Assembly (NCBI GenBank): GCA_965650335.1 | Contig: CBFGOI010000002.1 | Coordinates: 1 to 64,000 of the forward strand | DNA from: Paradesertivirga sp965650335 | GTDB taxonomy: Bacteria; Bacteroidota; Bacteroidia; Sphingobacteriales; Sphingobacteriaceae | Direction of reading: 5' to 3' | Length of the DNA: 64,000 nucleotides | In this document: positions 42,830 through 51,704 of the stretch, piece by piece | How positions within the stretch are numbered: position 1 is the first letter of the stretch | Layout of the letters: each line of letters opens with the position of its first letter | Translations under genes and position numbers: made by a program | Notes under the pieces: generated by a model | The model's database searches: none | Told to the model about the DNA's origin: nothing | What the model saw: the letters and a program-made list of their open reading frames with translations, nothing else

Positions 42830-44368
42830 ATGCCCGTAAAAACCTTTGGTAGCTCTGTTTATGGAGTTGAAGCAACCACAATTACTGTAGAAGTTAATAT
42901 TAGCAGTGGTATGAAGTATTTCATTGTTGGCTTGCCTGATAATGCAGTGCGTGAAAGTATGCTGAGGGTTGAAAGTGCGATAACAAATTCAGGTTATCGA
43001 ATGCCCAGACAAAAAATTGTGGTCAACCTTGCTCCCGCAGATATCCGAAAAGAGGGTTCTTCGTATGATTTAGCTATTGCGATCGGTATTTTGGCGGAAT
43101 CTGGCCAGGTCGAAACCGCTTTGCTGGATAAATATCTTATCCTCGGCGAACTTTCCCTCGATGGTGATATACAAACGGTAAAGGGCGCTTTGCCAATCTC
43201 TATTCAGACGAGAAAGGATGGCTATGAAGGTTTAGTTATTCCAAAAGCAAATGCGCGGGAAGCTGCGATTGTAAAAGATTTAAAGGTTTACGGAGTCAGC
43301 ACCTTAAAAGAAGTTGTGGAATTTTTCAATGGCGATACCTCGCTAAAAACCACTGTAGTTGATGCCCGGGATGAGTTTTTCAATAAAATAAATACCTACG
43401 ACAGCGATTTCTCGGATGTAAAAGGGCAGGAGAATATAAAGCGTGCACTCGAAATCGCAGCAGCCGGTGGTCATAATGTTATTTTAATTGGTCCGCCCGG
43501 AGCCGGAAAAACGATGTTGGCCAAAAGATTACCGACGGTTTTGCCGCCCTTAAATTTACATGAAGCGCTCGAAACTACTAAAATACATTCTGTAGCGGGT
43601 AAGCTTGCGGCTTCAGATTCTTTAATGACGATTCGGCCATTTCGTTCTCCACATCACACTATTAGCGATGTCGCATTGGTCGGTGGGGGCGCACATCCCC
43701 AGCCGGGAGAGATATCACTGGCGCATAACGGCGTACTATTTTTGGATGAATTGCCAGAATTTAAACGCACAGTTCTGGAAGTGATGCGACAGCCGCTTGA
43801 AGAAAGAAGAGTAACAATTTCCAGGGCAAAATTTAGTGTTGACTACCCTGCAAGTTTTATGTTAGTCGCTTCGATGAACCCATGTCCCTGCGGATTTTAC
43901 AATCATCCCGAAAAGGAATGCGTATGCGGTCCAGGTGTTGTACAGAGATATTTGAGTAAGGTTTCGGGGCCATTGTTAGACAGAATTGACTTGCATGTAG
44001 AGGTTACGCCGGTCGATTTTAGCGAGTTGTCATCAGACCGGAAAGCTGAAGCGAGCGATTTAATTCGTGAACGGGTAATTAAGGCCAGAGAAATCCAAAC
44101 GCAACGATTTGCGGAAAAAGCGGATGTGTATTCCAATGCTCAAATGAGTCCGAAAACGGTGAGAGATATTTGTAAAATCACCGAGGCTGGTCAGATGCTG
44201 CTAAAAAAAGCCATGGAAAAACTTGGTCTTTCAGCACGGGCTTATGACAGGATTCTGAAAGTTTCAAGAACGATTGCCGATTTAGATGCCAGCGAAGATA
44301 TAAAGATTGAACATCTGGCCGAGGCAATTCATTACAGGAGTCTGGATAGGGATAGTTGGGCGGGATAA
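42830..44368 (+). CDS. comM: YifB/ComM-family Mg-chelatase-like AAA+ ATPase
   Basis: A 512-aa cytosolic protein. The N-terminal ChlI-like domain (about 20-145, with FIVGLPDNAVRESMLRV) is followed by the AAA+ core: Walker A GPPGAGKTMLAKRL (about 222-235), Walker B LFLDELPEF (about 303), and PCGF-x-NHP-x-KECVCGPG, a Cys-rich segment (about 350-370). The C-terminal Mg_chelatase_C domain ends at SLDRDSW. The ComM helicase aids branch migration during natural transformation. The gene is monocistronic with a strong terminator. No other competence genes are here. Confidence 0.93.
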   Translation: MPVKTFGSSVYGVEATTITVEVNISSGMKYFIVGLPDNAVRESMLRVESAITNSGYRMPRQKIVVNLAPADIRKEGSSYDLAIAIGILAESGQVETALLDKYLILGELSLDGDIQTVKGALPISIQTRKDGYEGLVIPKANAREAAIVKDLKVYGVSTLKEVVEFFNGDTSLKTTVVDARDEFFNKINTYDSDFSDVKGQENIKRALEIAAAGGHNVILIGPPGAGKTMLAKRLPTVLPPLNLHEALETTKIHSVAGKLAASDSLMTIRPFRSPHHTISDVALVGGGAHPQPGEISLAHNGVLFLDELPEFKRTVLEVMRQPLEERRVTISRAKFSVDYPASFMLVASMNPCPCGFYNHPEKECVCGPGVVQRYLSKVSGPLLDRIDLHVEVTPVDFSELSSDRKAEASDLIRERVIKAREIQTQRFAEKADVYSNAQMSPKTVRDICKITEAGQMLLKKAMEKLGLSARAYDRILKVSRTIADLDASEDIKIEHLAEAIHYRSLDRDSWAG

Positions 44369-44490
44369 ATCTAGTCGGGATCTCAAAAATTAAGTTTTTT
44401 TTAAGGAATTGTTAAAGTAAGATACTTTTTCAGCCTGTATGCAGTTAATAAATAGATTGTTCATCTTAGAATGGATGTTTTCATAAGTAG

Positions 44491-44520
44491 AAGCCGGATC
44501 GAAAGGTCCGGCTTTCTTTT
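44491..44520 (+). terminator. Rho-independent terminator after comM, GNRA loop
   Basis: AAGCCGGATC (44491-44500) pairs with GGTCCGGCTT (44505-44514), with one G-U pair, around GAAA. TTTCTTTT follows. A GNRA tetraloop closed by C-G makes it very stable. Confidence 0.85.
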
Positions 44521-44792
44521 TATTCTTCGTCCTGGGGGATGATTGAAAGTAAGGATTTAGGGTCATCATCCTCCTCTTCTTTCGCTTTTCCTTTCTTTTT
44601 AAAAGGCGAAATTATTTCATAAAATGCTACTTCCGCAAACTTACTCAAGATCTCAATTCTCGGGTTTATTTGGCCCGATTCTATTTGGTGCAGCTCAATC
44701 TGGCTCATTTGAAGCAGCTTTGCGAAATCAAATTGGCTGTATCCAAGTTTTAATCTGACCGTCTTGATCTTTTTACTGAAATATTTCTCCAT
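44520..44792 (-). CDS. XRE-family helix-turn-helix regulator
   Basis: A 90-aa DNA-binding protein. The HTH_3 domain spans about 8-62: VRLKLGYSQFDFAKLLQMSQIELHQIESG holds the two helices of the cro/cI fold (I quote it only in part: YSQFDFAKLL, SQIELHQIESG). An acidic tail KEEEDDDPKSL follows. No effector domain is seen. ATG at 44792. It lies convergent with comM, its stop within the comM terminator, so the two share this region. The target is unknown. A 287-bp gap to the next gene follows upstream. Confidence 0.8.
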   Translation of the reverse strand: MEKYFSKKIKTVRLKLGYSQFDFAKLLQMSQIELHQIESGQINPRIEILSKFAEVAFYEIISPFKKKGKAKEEEDDDPKSLLSIIPQDEE

Positions 44793-45079
44793 TGTGCGGT
44801 TTGGGTGAATACTTACGTATGATGGAAATTTCCTGCATCAGATTCAACTCCACTCTTATCGTATTATTATTCTTCAAATGAATTTATTTTCACCATAAAG
44901 GTAATCACTTGGGCTTTATTAGGCAAATGATGATCTGAATCGGCCGTTAGTTCAATTAAATTTGTATGGGTATTTAACCTCTGATGAATGAAAGGGTTAA
45001 ACAAGCCCCTTTTAGTGAATATAGCGATCATTAGTAGCTTGACTTGTAAACTTCAGTTCCGTTGTGTTATTTTTAGAAC

Positions 45080-46084
45080 TTGAACAAGGCACAACAAATT
45101 TTTCTGCACGCCATTGTATGGCTGGCTATAATGGTCTTCTTTGTGTTGTTAAGCAGCAGGAACGGTGATTTCCACCAGTCCATCGTTATTTTCGTGTATT
45201 TCGGCTTTTTCAACATCACTATATTTTATACGAACTATTTATACATACTGCCTAAATATTTAAGCGAACGCAGATACTGGATCTGTAGCCTTCATATTAT
45301 TTTGTTAATACTGATTTCGGGGTTATTTAAATACGGTTTTGCATATCTCTTTAAAGAAACGATCTTATTAAGGGGAGAAAGCGAAATACCTTTTAGCCAG
45401 TATTATGTGGGCGCAGTTTTTACCGGTATTTTTTTTATTTTCCTCAGCACAGCTTTTAAGTTTTCGGTCGACTGGTTTTTGAATGAAAAGGTTAACAAGA
45501 ATCTTGAAAATGAAAAGCTGGTTGCAGAACTTGCTTTTCTAAGATCCCAGATAAATCCGCATTTCTTGTTCAATTCTCTGAATAATATTTATTCTCTGGC
45601 TTATCAAAAGTCCGATAGAGCACCAGAAGCGATCATGAAGCTAGCCGAGATTATGCGCTATATGCTTCAGGAGAGTAACGAACCGCTGGTTAAATTGTCC
45701 AGGGAAATTCGATATCTGGAAAATTATATAGAGTTGCAGAAATTGCGGTTTAAAGGAGAAGCTTATATAGATCTAACTATCACCGGCGATTATGCGGAGC
45801 AGGAGATTGCGCCTTTAATACTGATTTCTTTCGTTGAAAATGCCTTCAAGCATGGTGTAGCATCCGAGCCTAAAAATCCAATAAATGTCACAATTTGTAT
45901 ATCTCATCATCGTTTGTTATTTGAAATTTCGAATAAAAAAAGCTTGTTTAATAAAGATGTGAGCAGCGGCATAGGATTGAATAACGTTCGGCGCCGCCTG
46001 GATTTACTCTACCCCGGAAATTACGAACTGAAAGTCGATGAGAGCGACTTGATGTATTTTTGTCAACTATCGCTAAATATTTGA
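45080..46084 (+). CDS. LytS/YehU-type sensor histidine kinase (orphan)
   Basis: A 334-aa membrane kinase of the His_kinase group. Four membrane helices lie at about 8-26, 34-56, 68-88 and 108-128. The phospho-acceptor H161 lies in the QINPHFLFNSLNNI motif, with an HATPase_c part having SFVENAFKHGV and GIGLNNVRRRLDLLYP. Such kinases in Bacteroidota almost always pair with a LytTR response regulator, but the next gene is lutB, 114 bp later. The start is TTG at 45080; the next ATG (residue 18) would cut helix 1. A TATTTTTA just upstream could be a -7 element but would leave a 4-nt leader, so this start is uncertain. Confidence 0.82.
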   Translation: MNKAQQIFLHAIVWLAIMVFFVLLSSRNGDFHQSIVIFVYFGFFNITIFYTNYLYILPKYLSERRYWICSLHIILLILISGLFKYGFAYLFKETILLRGESEIPFSQYYVGAVFTGIFFIFLSTAFKFSVDWFLNEKVNKNLENEKLVAELAFLRSQINPHFLFNSLNNIYSLAYQKSDRAPEAIMKLAEIMRYMLQESNEPLVKLSREIRYLENYIELQKLRFKGEAYIDLTITGDYAEQEIAPLILISFVENAFKHGVASEPKNPINVTICISHHRLLFEISNKKSLFNKDVSSGIGLNNVRRRLDLLYPGNYELKVDESDLMYFCQLSLNI

Positions 46085-46198
46085 AAAAGGGTCATACCAG
46101 AAAGTGTTATTTGGTGTTAAAAAGAAGTGTGCAGCCTATTGTTGTACAGTTTTTACATAATTAAGGGTTCATACATCTAAAATCAATACCTTCGCATT

Positions 46199-47578
46199 AT
46201 GACAAAATTTGCTGATGATTTTCTGGAAGCTTCTGAAAATAAAGCATTTAATTTAGACCACCGACGCATAATAAATTTTAACATTGGCCGCTATGATACA
46301 GCTGTTAAGCGTGGTTTATCGCGGTTAGCTAATCTTGAAAACTCAAAGCGCAAAGCCCATGTGATAAAATGGAAGGTGATGGAAAACCTGGATAAGTTAT
46401 TACCAGAGTTTGAAGCCAATTTTCAGAAACGTGGGGGCAAAGTTATTTGGGCGAATGACGCCGACGAAGCGAATCGCGAGATCTTAAGTATCATCCGTAA
46501 GGCGAAAGCAAAAACGGTCATAAAGGCAAAATCGATGACCACAGAGGAAATTCACTTGAATGAGTTTCTTGAACACAATCAAATCGAATCTTTGGAAAGC
46601 GATTTGGGAGAATACATAGTTCAGCTTCTTGGTCAAAAACCGTATCATATTGTAACTCCTGCAATGCATTTAAGTAAGGAGGATATTGCTAAGCTGTTTC
46701 ATGAAAGGTTTGGTACCCCTGCAGATGCAAGTCCGGAAGTTCTCACTCAAAAAGCAAGAGAACTACTTCGCGAAAAGTATACTTCTGCAGATGTTGGTAT
46801 CACTGGAGGCAACTTCCTGATAGCCGACTCTGGCAGTGTTTGTCTCACCGAAAATGAGGGGAATGCACGCTTAACAACAACTTTTCCTAAAATTCATATC
46901 GCAATTGTTGGAATCGAAAAAATAATACCTTCAATAAACGACCTCGACCTTTTTTGGCCCTTGCTTTCAACGCACGGTACCGGGCAAAATCTTACAGTTT
47001 ACAACAGCATATTAAGCGGTCCGCGTCAGGAAAATGAAACCGACGGTCCTGAGGAAATGTATGTCGTTCTTCTTGATAATGGGCGGACAAACTTACTTGC
47101 ACAAAAAGAGCAACGCCAGGGATTGTATTGTATACGATGCGGAGCGTGCTTAAATGCCTGTCCAATCTATAAAAATATCGGTGGCCATACCTACGAAACA
47201 ACCTATAGCGGCCCGATCGGATCGGTAATAACACCTCACTTACGTGGGATGGAAGATTTTAAACATCTAAGTTACGCTTCCAGCCTTTGCGGAAAGTGCT
47301 CAGAAGTTTGTCCCGTTAAAATTGATATTCATAAGATGTTGCTGTTGAACCGGCGCGACGCAGTTAATGAAGGCTTTAGCACTAAAGCTGAAAAACTCGG
47401 ATGGAAAGCCTGGCAGACCGGGATGTTAAAGCGAAAATTTATGGATTTTGTAAGCGGCCGGTGGAAAAATATTTTTTTAAAAACATTTTTTAGAAAAACC
47501 TGGGGTACACGTCGAAAACTTCCCGTGGTTAACAAGAAATCTTTTAGTCAGCAGTGGCAGGAAAAAAACATTGATTAG
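46199..47578 (+). CDS. lutB: Lactate utilisation iron-sulfur protein LutB
   Basis: A 459-aa cytosolic protein. The LUD domain (about 65-300) has VGITGGNFLIADSGSVCLTE and TFPKIHIAIVGIEKIIPS. Two 4Fe-4S clusters follow: CIRCGACLNACPIY (about 308-321) and CGKCSEVCPVKIDIH (about 364-378). A DUF3390-type C-terminal tail ends basic. LutB acts with LutA and LutC to oxidise L-lactate to pyruvate. Neither lutA nor lutC is next to it here: a kinase lies upstream and a lipoprotein downstream. ATG at 46199. The role is therefore inferred from the family; partners must be elsewhere. Confidence 0.9.
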   Translation: MTKFADDFLEASENKAFNLDHRRIINFNIGRYDTAVKRGLSRLANLENSKRKAHVIKWKVMENLDKLLPEFEANFQKRGGKVIWANDADEANREILSIIRKAKAKTVIKAKSMTTEEIHLNEFLEHNQIESLESDLGEYIVQLLGQKPYHIVTPAMHLSKEDIAKLFHERFGTPADASPEVLTQKARELLREKYTSADVGITGGNFLIADSGSVCLTENEGNARLTTTFPKIHIAIVGIEKIIPSINDLDLFWPLLSTHGTGQNLTVYNSILSGPRQENETDGPEEMYVVLLDNGRTNLLAQKEQRQGLYCIRCGACLNACPIYKNIGGHTYETTYSGPIGSVITPHLRGMEDFKHLSYASSLCGKCSEVCPVKIDIHKMLLLNRRDAVNEGFSTKAEKLGWKAWQTGMLKRKFMDFVSGRWKNIFLKTFFRKTWGTRRKLPVVNKKSFSQQWQEKNID

Positions 47579-47738
47579 TGTTTACAGGATACTACACTAC
47601 TGATCTTAATGTAATACACCCTCTGATTCTTTTGTTAGGTTGGCGGTATTTTTTATCTTTTTAGGAAAACTGATGTTTTATTGCAGTTAAAATAGGTTTT
47701 TTTGAGATTTCGGCACAAAATTTCCTTGTGTACGCGCA

Positions 47739-48536
47739 ATGCACTCTTTTCTTAAAAATACCATTTTGTTGTCGAGCTTATTTATATGCTTTTGTTCTGT
47801 AATAAGTTCATGTGGCAGGCTTTACTCAAATGATCTTTCCCGTGAGGATTATCTTTTAATGTCCGCCGGTTTTTCAACCGAGCAGGAGGTAGCCTTATAT
47901 GCCGATTCGATAAATACCGTATTACCGCTTTGCAAAGAGGTAAAAAGTATGGTGTATTCGCTTGGCGACTATTCTTTTCAGGTAAGTAAATTCCTGCAGC
48001 ATGGGGAAACTGTTTTGTATGTGGAGCATGGCAACAGTGGTGAGTACGGCAGTGTAGAAAAACGCTTTTATATTGAAAACAGAGCTCCCGTTTTATTGAT
48101 GGAGAGGTCGACAGATAATACCAAGGCAATAAAGTTCTCTAAAACGTATTTTAGAGAAGGTAGGGCGTTTACCACCAGAGAAAGGCTTGGTATGAATGAG
48201 ATGGAGATCCGGGACGCGAGTTATAAAGGCGCTGAACCTGCAACGGTGTATTACCGGACTTTAGAAACGTACGAAGATGCCATAAATCAACGGCGGAAAT
48301 TTGACCTCGTTTTTGAGGAAATTGCCGAATGCCCTAAAGCTAAATACCTTATCTTATCCCGAAAGGAAATTAATTCATACCGAGCTCCTATAAAAGTTGA
48401 AGTCGAGGATGAATTTATACACGAACTCTACTCTAATCCGCTACGTTACCGTGGTGAGAAACTTGATATAACCTGGAGAATGAATGCTAATAACGAGGCA
48501 GTCTATTCATATGGGAAACTCAAAACCCGGGATTAA
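47739..48536 (+). CDS. Lipoprotein of unknown function
   Basis: I do not recognise this 265-aa protein. The N-terminal lipobox SVISSCG (Cys at about residue 25) marks a lipoprotein. The mature part alternates beta-strand and helix: YSFQVSKFLQHGETVLYVEHG, KRFYIENRAPVLLMERS, TKAIKFSKTYFREG, then a helical stretch ETYEDAINQRRKFDLVFEEI. A closing SNPLRYRGEKLDITWRM segment lies near the end. No known motif or repeat is seen. It starts at ATG 47739, 160 bp after lutB. Its stop shares the TTAA with the SprT-like stop on the other strand. A lutB-linked role is not shown. Confidence 0.65.
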   Translation: MHSFLKNTILLSSLFICFCSVISSCGRLYSNDLSREDYLLMSAGFSTEQEVALYADSINTVLPLCKEVKSMVYSLGDYSFQVSKFLQHGETVLYVEHGNSGEYGSVEKRFYIENRAPVLLMERSTDNTKAIKFSKTYFREGRAFTTRERLGMNEMEIRDASYKGAEPATVYYRTLETYEDAINQRRKFDLVFEEIAECPKAKYLILSRKEINSYRAPIKVEVEDEFIHELYSNPLRYRGEKLDITWRMNANNEAVYSYGKLKTRD

Positions 48537-49144
48537 TCTTCTTTAACCGGAAAAACCTCGGCCAGCGGACTGAATAGATAGATTCTTCTGGTGTTTAGTT
48601 CGAGGCATTTAATCCGTTTTCTCAATAATTCATCTTTCCGGAAGGTTCTGCCATCTTTTAATTTAAAAATACTCTTCATCGCAAGTAATTCCACGGGTAC
48701 TCCATTCGATGCCGTGTCGTATTTGCGTAATGCTCTGAACAGGTTTAAATCGCTGCAGCTGGATGCGGCTGGGTTGTCTAAGTAAAGGTTAATGGCTCCT
48801 TTTAAATCAGTTGGGAAGACCTCTTTTTCAAAGAAGGGTTTCATCATTTTTTTAAAGTTAGATTTCCACTCAAGGCCGTGTGGTTTTGCTTTTCCCTGGT
48901 ATTCGTTCCAGGTTTGGAGATGTGCAAATTCATGAACCGTAGTTACCAGAAATGCGTAAGGGTTTAGATTGAAATTGACCGATATGCGGTGATTATCACC
49001 ATTATAAGGCGGCCGGTAATCGCCGAATTTAGTGTTCCTTCCGCGGGATACCTTAAAGTCGCATTTGTAATAATCAATCCAGCGGGCAATAATGGGAGCT
49101 GCTTCAGCAGGTATGTATTTTGCCAGAACTTGTGCCTTATCCAA
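48533..49144 (-). CDS. SprT-like zinc metalloprotease-fold protein
   Basis: A 203-aa cytosolic protein. The metal motif HEFAH (about 91-95) precedes a downstream histidine in GKAKPHGLEWK (about 107), as in SprT/Spartan-type domains. The upstream SRGRNTKFGDYRPP is the usual beta-hairpin. The C-terminus has a KYDTASNGVPVELLA segment where a zinc ribbon might sit, but no paired cysteines are seen. The start is TTG at 49144; there is no closer ATG. It lies 5 bp after the feoB stop, so it is probably read with feoAB. Activity and substrate are unknown. Confidence 0.78.
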   Translation of the reverse strand: MDKAQVLAKYIPAEAAPIIARWIDYYKCDFKVSRGRNTKFGDYRPPYNGDNHRISVNFNLNPYAFLVTTVHEFAHLQTWNEYQGKAKPHGLEWKSNFKKMMKPFFEKEVFPTDLKGAINLYLDNPAASSCSDLNLFRALRKYDTASNGVPVELLAMKSIFKLKDGRTFRKDELLRKRIKCLELNTRRIYLFSPLAEVFPVKED

Positions 49145-49149
49145 CCTGT

Positions 49150-51267
49150 TTACTTTAAAATATTATACACCAGTAAACTTGCAAGATAAGCAAGAGCAGT
49201 CATATATCCCAGCTGAATAATTGGCCATTTCCAGCTTTTAGTTTCCCGGTATACAACAGCCAGTGTGCTCATGCATTGCATCGCGAAAGCATAAAAAATC
49301 ATTAAAGAAAATGCCACAGCAAAGGTGAAAACAGGTTGTCCCGTTTCGGGATTTCTTGCCTGGTGCATTTTATCTCTTACAGATTCTATCTGCGAATCGT
49401 CACTGCTTACACTATAAATGGTTGCCATTGTTCCGACAAAAACCTCACGGGCAGCAAAGGAAGTGATAAGGGCGATTCCGATTTTCCAGTCAAATCCTAA
49501 TGGCTTGATTGATGGTTCGATGGCTTTTCCTATAACTCCGGCATACGAGTGTTCCAGCTTATCCGCAGCTTTAGAGCGTTCTAGCTCATCCGGAGGATAT
49601 TTCTCTGTATAGGCTTTAGATTGATATTTAAGCTCAATCTCGTGCAGTTTATTAGCCGGGCCATAAGAAGCCAGTACCCATAATATGATCGATATGGCCA
49701 CAATTACTTTTCCGGCTTCAAATACAAATGCCTTTACTTTTTCATACATGGTATAAAGCACATTATCCCAACGTGGCATGCGGTATACCGGAAGTTCCAT
49801 GATGAAATATCCGCGTTCTCTCGACTTGATAAGAAATTTCATTATCCAGGCAACCAGAATTGCGGAAACAATGCTTAAAACGTACATCCCCATTAAAGCC
49901 AATGCTTGTAGGCTGAATAAGCCAAAGGCTTTTTGCGCAGGAACAACCAACGAGATTAGAACGGTATATATTGGTAGACGTGCGGAGCAGCTAACAAGCG
50001 GGGTGACCATAATTGTAATAATGCGGTCTTTCCAATTTTCGATGTTGCGGGTGCTCATTATAGACGGAACGGCGCAGGCAAATCCACCAATTAATGGCAC
50101 TACAGATTTGCCGTTAAGCCCTACTTTGCGCATTATTTTATCCATCATAAAAGTAACCCGCGCCATATAGCCGGTATCTTCAAGGATGGAAATAAATGCA
50201 AACAGGATGGCGATCTGCGGTATAAATACCAATACACCACTTAATCCCGCCAATATTCCATCAACAAATAAGTCGGTTAAAACGCCTGCCGGCAATAGCG
50301 AATGTGCAGTCTGTGTTAGCCATACAAAAATATTTTCAATCAGGCTCATCGGGTACTCCGACCAGGCAAAAATTGATTGAAAGATTAAAAAAAGGATGGC
50401 AAAAAATATAATAAAACCCCAGATTTTATGGGTCAAAACCCGATCGATTTTATTGCTGATTGTTTCTTCTTCTGCAGCGCCGGCACGAAACTTTACTGTG
50501 TCAAAAAGTACGTCGTTAATGAAATTGTAACGGGCGATGGTTTCGGCCGCTTGAGTTTTCTGCGAATGGAAAAAGAATTCCTGTTCAATCTCTTCTATGC
50601 GGTCGCTTTGCGATGCTGAAAGGAAGTGAAGATTTTCGTGTTGGTGGGCCAGTTGTAAAGCTGTGTAGGGTAAATCAACTTGAAGTTCTTCTCGTATTTT
50701 GTTTATTAAGCCGGGAGCTAAAACTTCAACTTCGATTGTGTCAGCTTGAAGAGCTTCCGGGGATGTATAGGCAATAGCTTCCTTAAGTTTATCTATATTT
50801 TGACCCTGTCTTGCGCAAATGGGTACAATTTGCACCCCCAAACGTAATGCCAGCTCATTGATGTTAATGTCTGTGCCTGCCTTGTTTGATAAGTCTATCA
50901 TGTTCAAAGCAATAATAACAGGGATCTTCAAATCCGCAACCTGGGTATACAATAGCAGATTACGCTTTAGATTGGAAGCATCGGCAACAATAACAATGAT
51001 GTTTGGATGTGAGGGATTATTTTTATCAGCGAGAACCTCAAATACAATGGTTTCGTCTTTGCTTTTCGGATACAGGCTATAGGTGCCTGGTAAATCGATT
51101 ATTTCGGCATTTCTGCCATCGGGTAGTTTGCAGGTACCGGTCTTTTTGTCAACCGTCACACCGGCAAAATTGCCGACTTTTTGATGTAAGCCGGTTAAAA
51201 GATTAAATAAGGTAGATTTTCCAGTATTGGGATTTCCAACCAGCGCAACTCTTAACTCATCCTTCAC
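49150..51267 (-). CDS. feoB: Ferrous iron transporter FeoB
   Basis: A 705-aa inner-membrane protein that imports Fe(II). The N-terminal G-domain has GNPNTGKSTLFNLL (P-loop, about 11-24), the G3 motif DLPGTYSL (about 58-65) and G4 NMID (about 121). The membrane part begins near 285 and contains two gate regions (Nucleoside_recog/Gate folds), with FACAVPSIMSTRNI and MVTPLVSCSARLPIYTVLI as conserved FeoB segments. The start is GTG at 51267, 9 bp after feoA. No FeoC is seen. It lies in a feoA-feoB-sprT-like unit. Confidence 0.95.
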   Translation of the reverse strand: MKDELRVALVGNPNTGKSTLFNLLTGLHQKVGNFAGVTVDKKTGTCKLPDGRNAEIIDLPGTYSLYPKSKDETIVFEVLADKNNPSHPNIIVIVADASNLKRNLLLYTQVADLKIPVIIALNMIDLSNKAGTDININELALRLGVQIVPICARQGQNIDKLKEAIAYTSPEALQADTIEVEVLAPGLINKIREELQVDLPYTALQLAHQHENLHFLSASQSDRIEEIEQEFFFHSQKTQAAETIARYNFINDVLFDTVKFRAGAAEEETISNKIDRVLTHKIWGFIIFFAILFLIFQSIFAWSEYPMSLIENIFVWLTQTAHSLLPAGVLTDLFVDGILAGLSGVLVFIPQIAILFAFISILEDTGYMARVTFMMDKIMRKVGLNGKSVVPLIGGFACAVPSIMSTRNIENWKDRIITIMVTPLVSCSARLPIYTVLISLVVPAQKAFGLFSLQALALMGMYVLSIVSAILVAWIMKFLIKSRERGYFIMELPVYRMPRWDNVLYTMYEKVKAFVFEAGKVIVAISIILWVLASYGPANKLHEIELKYQSKAYTEKYPPDELERSKAADKLEHSYAGVIGKAIEPSIKPLGFDWKIGIALITSFAAREVFVGTMATIYSVSSDDSQIESVRDKMHQARNPETGQPVFTFAVAFSLMIFYAFAMQCMSTLAVVYRETKSWKWPIIQLGYMTALAYLASLLVYNILK

Positions 51268-51276
51268 TGATAATTT

Positions 51277-51492
51277 TTATTGCAATATGATAGTTGAAGC
51301 CTCTAGCATGCGAAGGCTTAGCTGGTAACCTGAAACGGTTATAGCCATTGGATCGCCAAGCGGTGCAAAACGTTCAACAATAATTGGCTCACCTGGCAGG
51401 CAACCCATTTCCATAAGTTTTATTGACATCTCAAGGTCAGTGAACTCTTTTATAACGCCAGTATCGCCTGGTTGCAATTGTGAAAGCTTCAT
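51277..51492 (-). CDS. feoA: FeoA, Fe(II) transport accessory protein
   Basis: A 71-aa SH3-like cytosolic protein that helps FeoB. Motifs are LQPGDTGVIKEF, KLMEMGCLPGEPIIVERFAPLGDP and a closing SLRMLEASTIIL. I use the ATG at 51492; the frame has a TTG at 51513 that adds seven residues, but the promoter at 51511-51542 covers that TTG. It starts the feoA-feoB-sprT-like unit. The length matches FeoA. Confidence 0.93.
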   Translation of the reverse strand: MKLSQLQPGDTGVIKEFTDLEMSIKLMEMGCLPGEPIIVERFAPLGDPMAITVSGYQLSLRMLEASTIILQ

Positions 51493-51510
51493 GTATGTTT
51501 TAAACTCAAG

Positions 51511-51542
51511 CAAAAATAGATCTTATTTTTAATAAATCCAAA
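51511..51542 (-). promoter_or_regulatory. feoA promoter, TTTG-N20-TATTTTTG
   Basis: The minus strand reads TTTG (51539-51542), exactly 20 nt, TATTTTTG (51511-51518), a perfect match to the Bacteroidota consensus. It ends 18 bp before the feoA ATG at 51492, and this placement excludes the upstream TTG start. The gcvH promoter has the same architecture. Confidence 0.65.
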
Positions 51543-51572
51543 TAAGCTTAAGAGAAACAATAGGCTTTAATT

Positions 51573-51704
51573 TTAATGGCTTATCGAAGTCTCCGGATAA
51601 GACCGGAATTTTACCTTCGGACAGTTGCAGTCCTTTTTAAAGAGGCTGCACGATGATAATGAAAGAATTCCAACCACCACAATTGCCTTAAATAAGTTTT
51701 TCAT
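51573..51704 (-). CDS. Small lipoprotein (43 aa), gene beginning inside vanZ
   Basis: A 43-aa peptide from ATG 51704 to TAA 51573, in a different frame from vanZ, whose last 17 bp it overlaps. It has a lysine N-terminus, a hydrophobic stretch AIVVVGILSLSSC with the lipobox LSLSSC (Cys19) and a short mature part with two further cysteines (KKDCNCPK). This is a classical lipoprotein signal, although the protein is too short for standard gene calling. It is the third gene of gcvH-vanZ-lipoprotein. Function is unknown. The mature CxC could bind metal or form disulfides. Evidence is from sequence pattern only. Confidence 0.7.
   Translation of the reverse strand: MKNLFKAIVVVGILSLSSCSLFKKDCNCPKVKFRSYPETSISH

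Noticed and set aside
45068..45075. TATTTTTA as promoter of the LytS-type kinase
   Set aside because: It would leave only 4 nt before the TTG start and such octamers are frequent in this AT-rich DNA.
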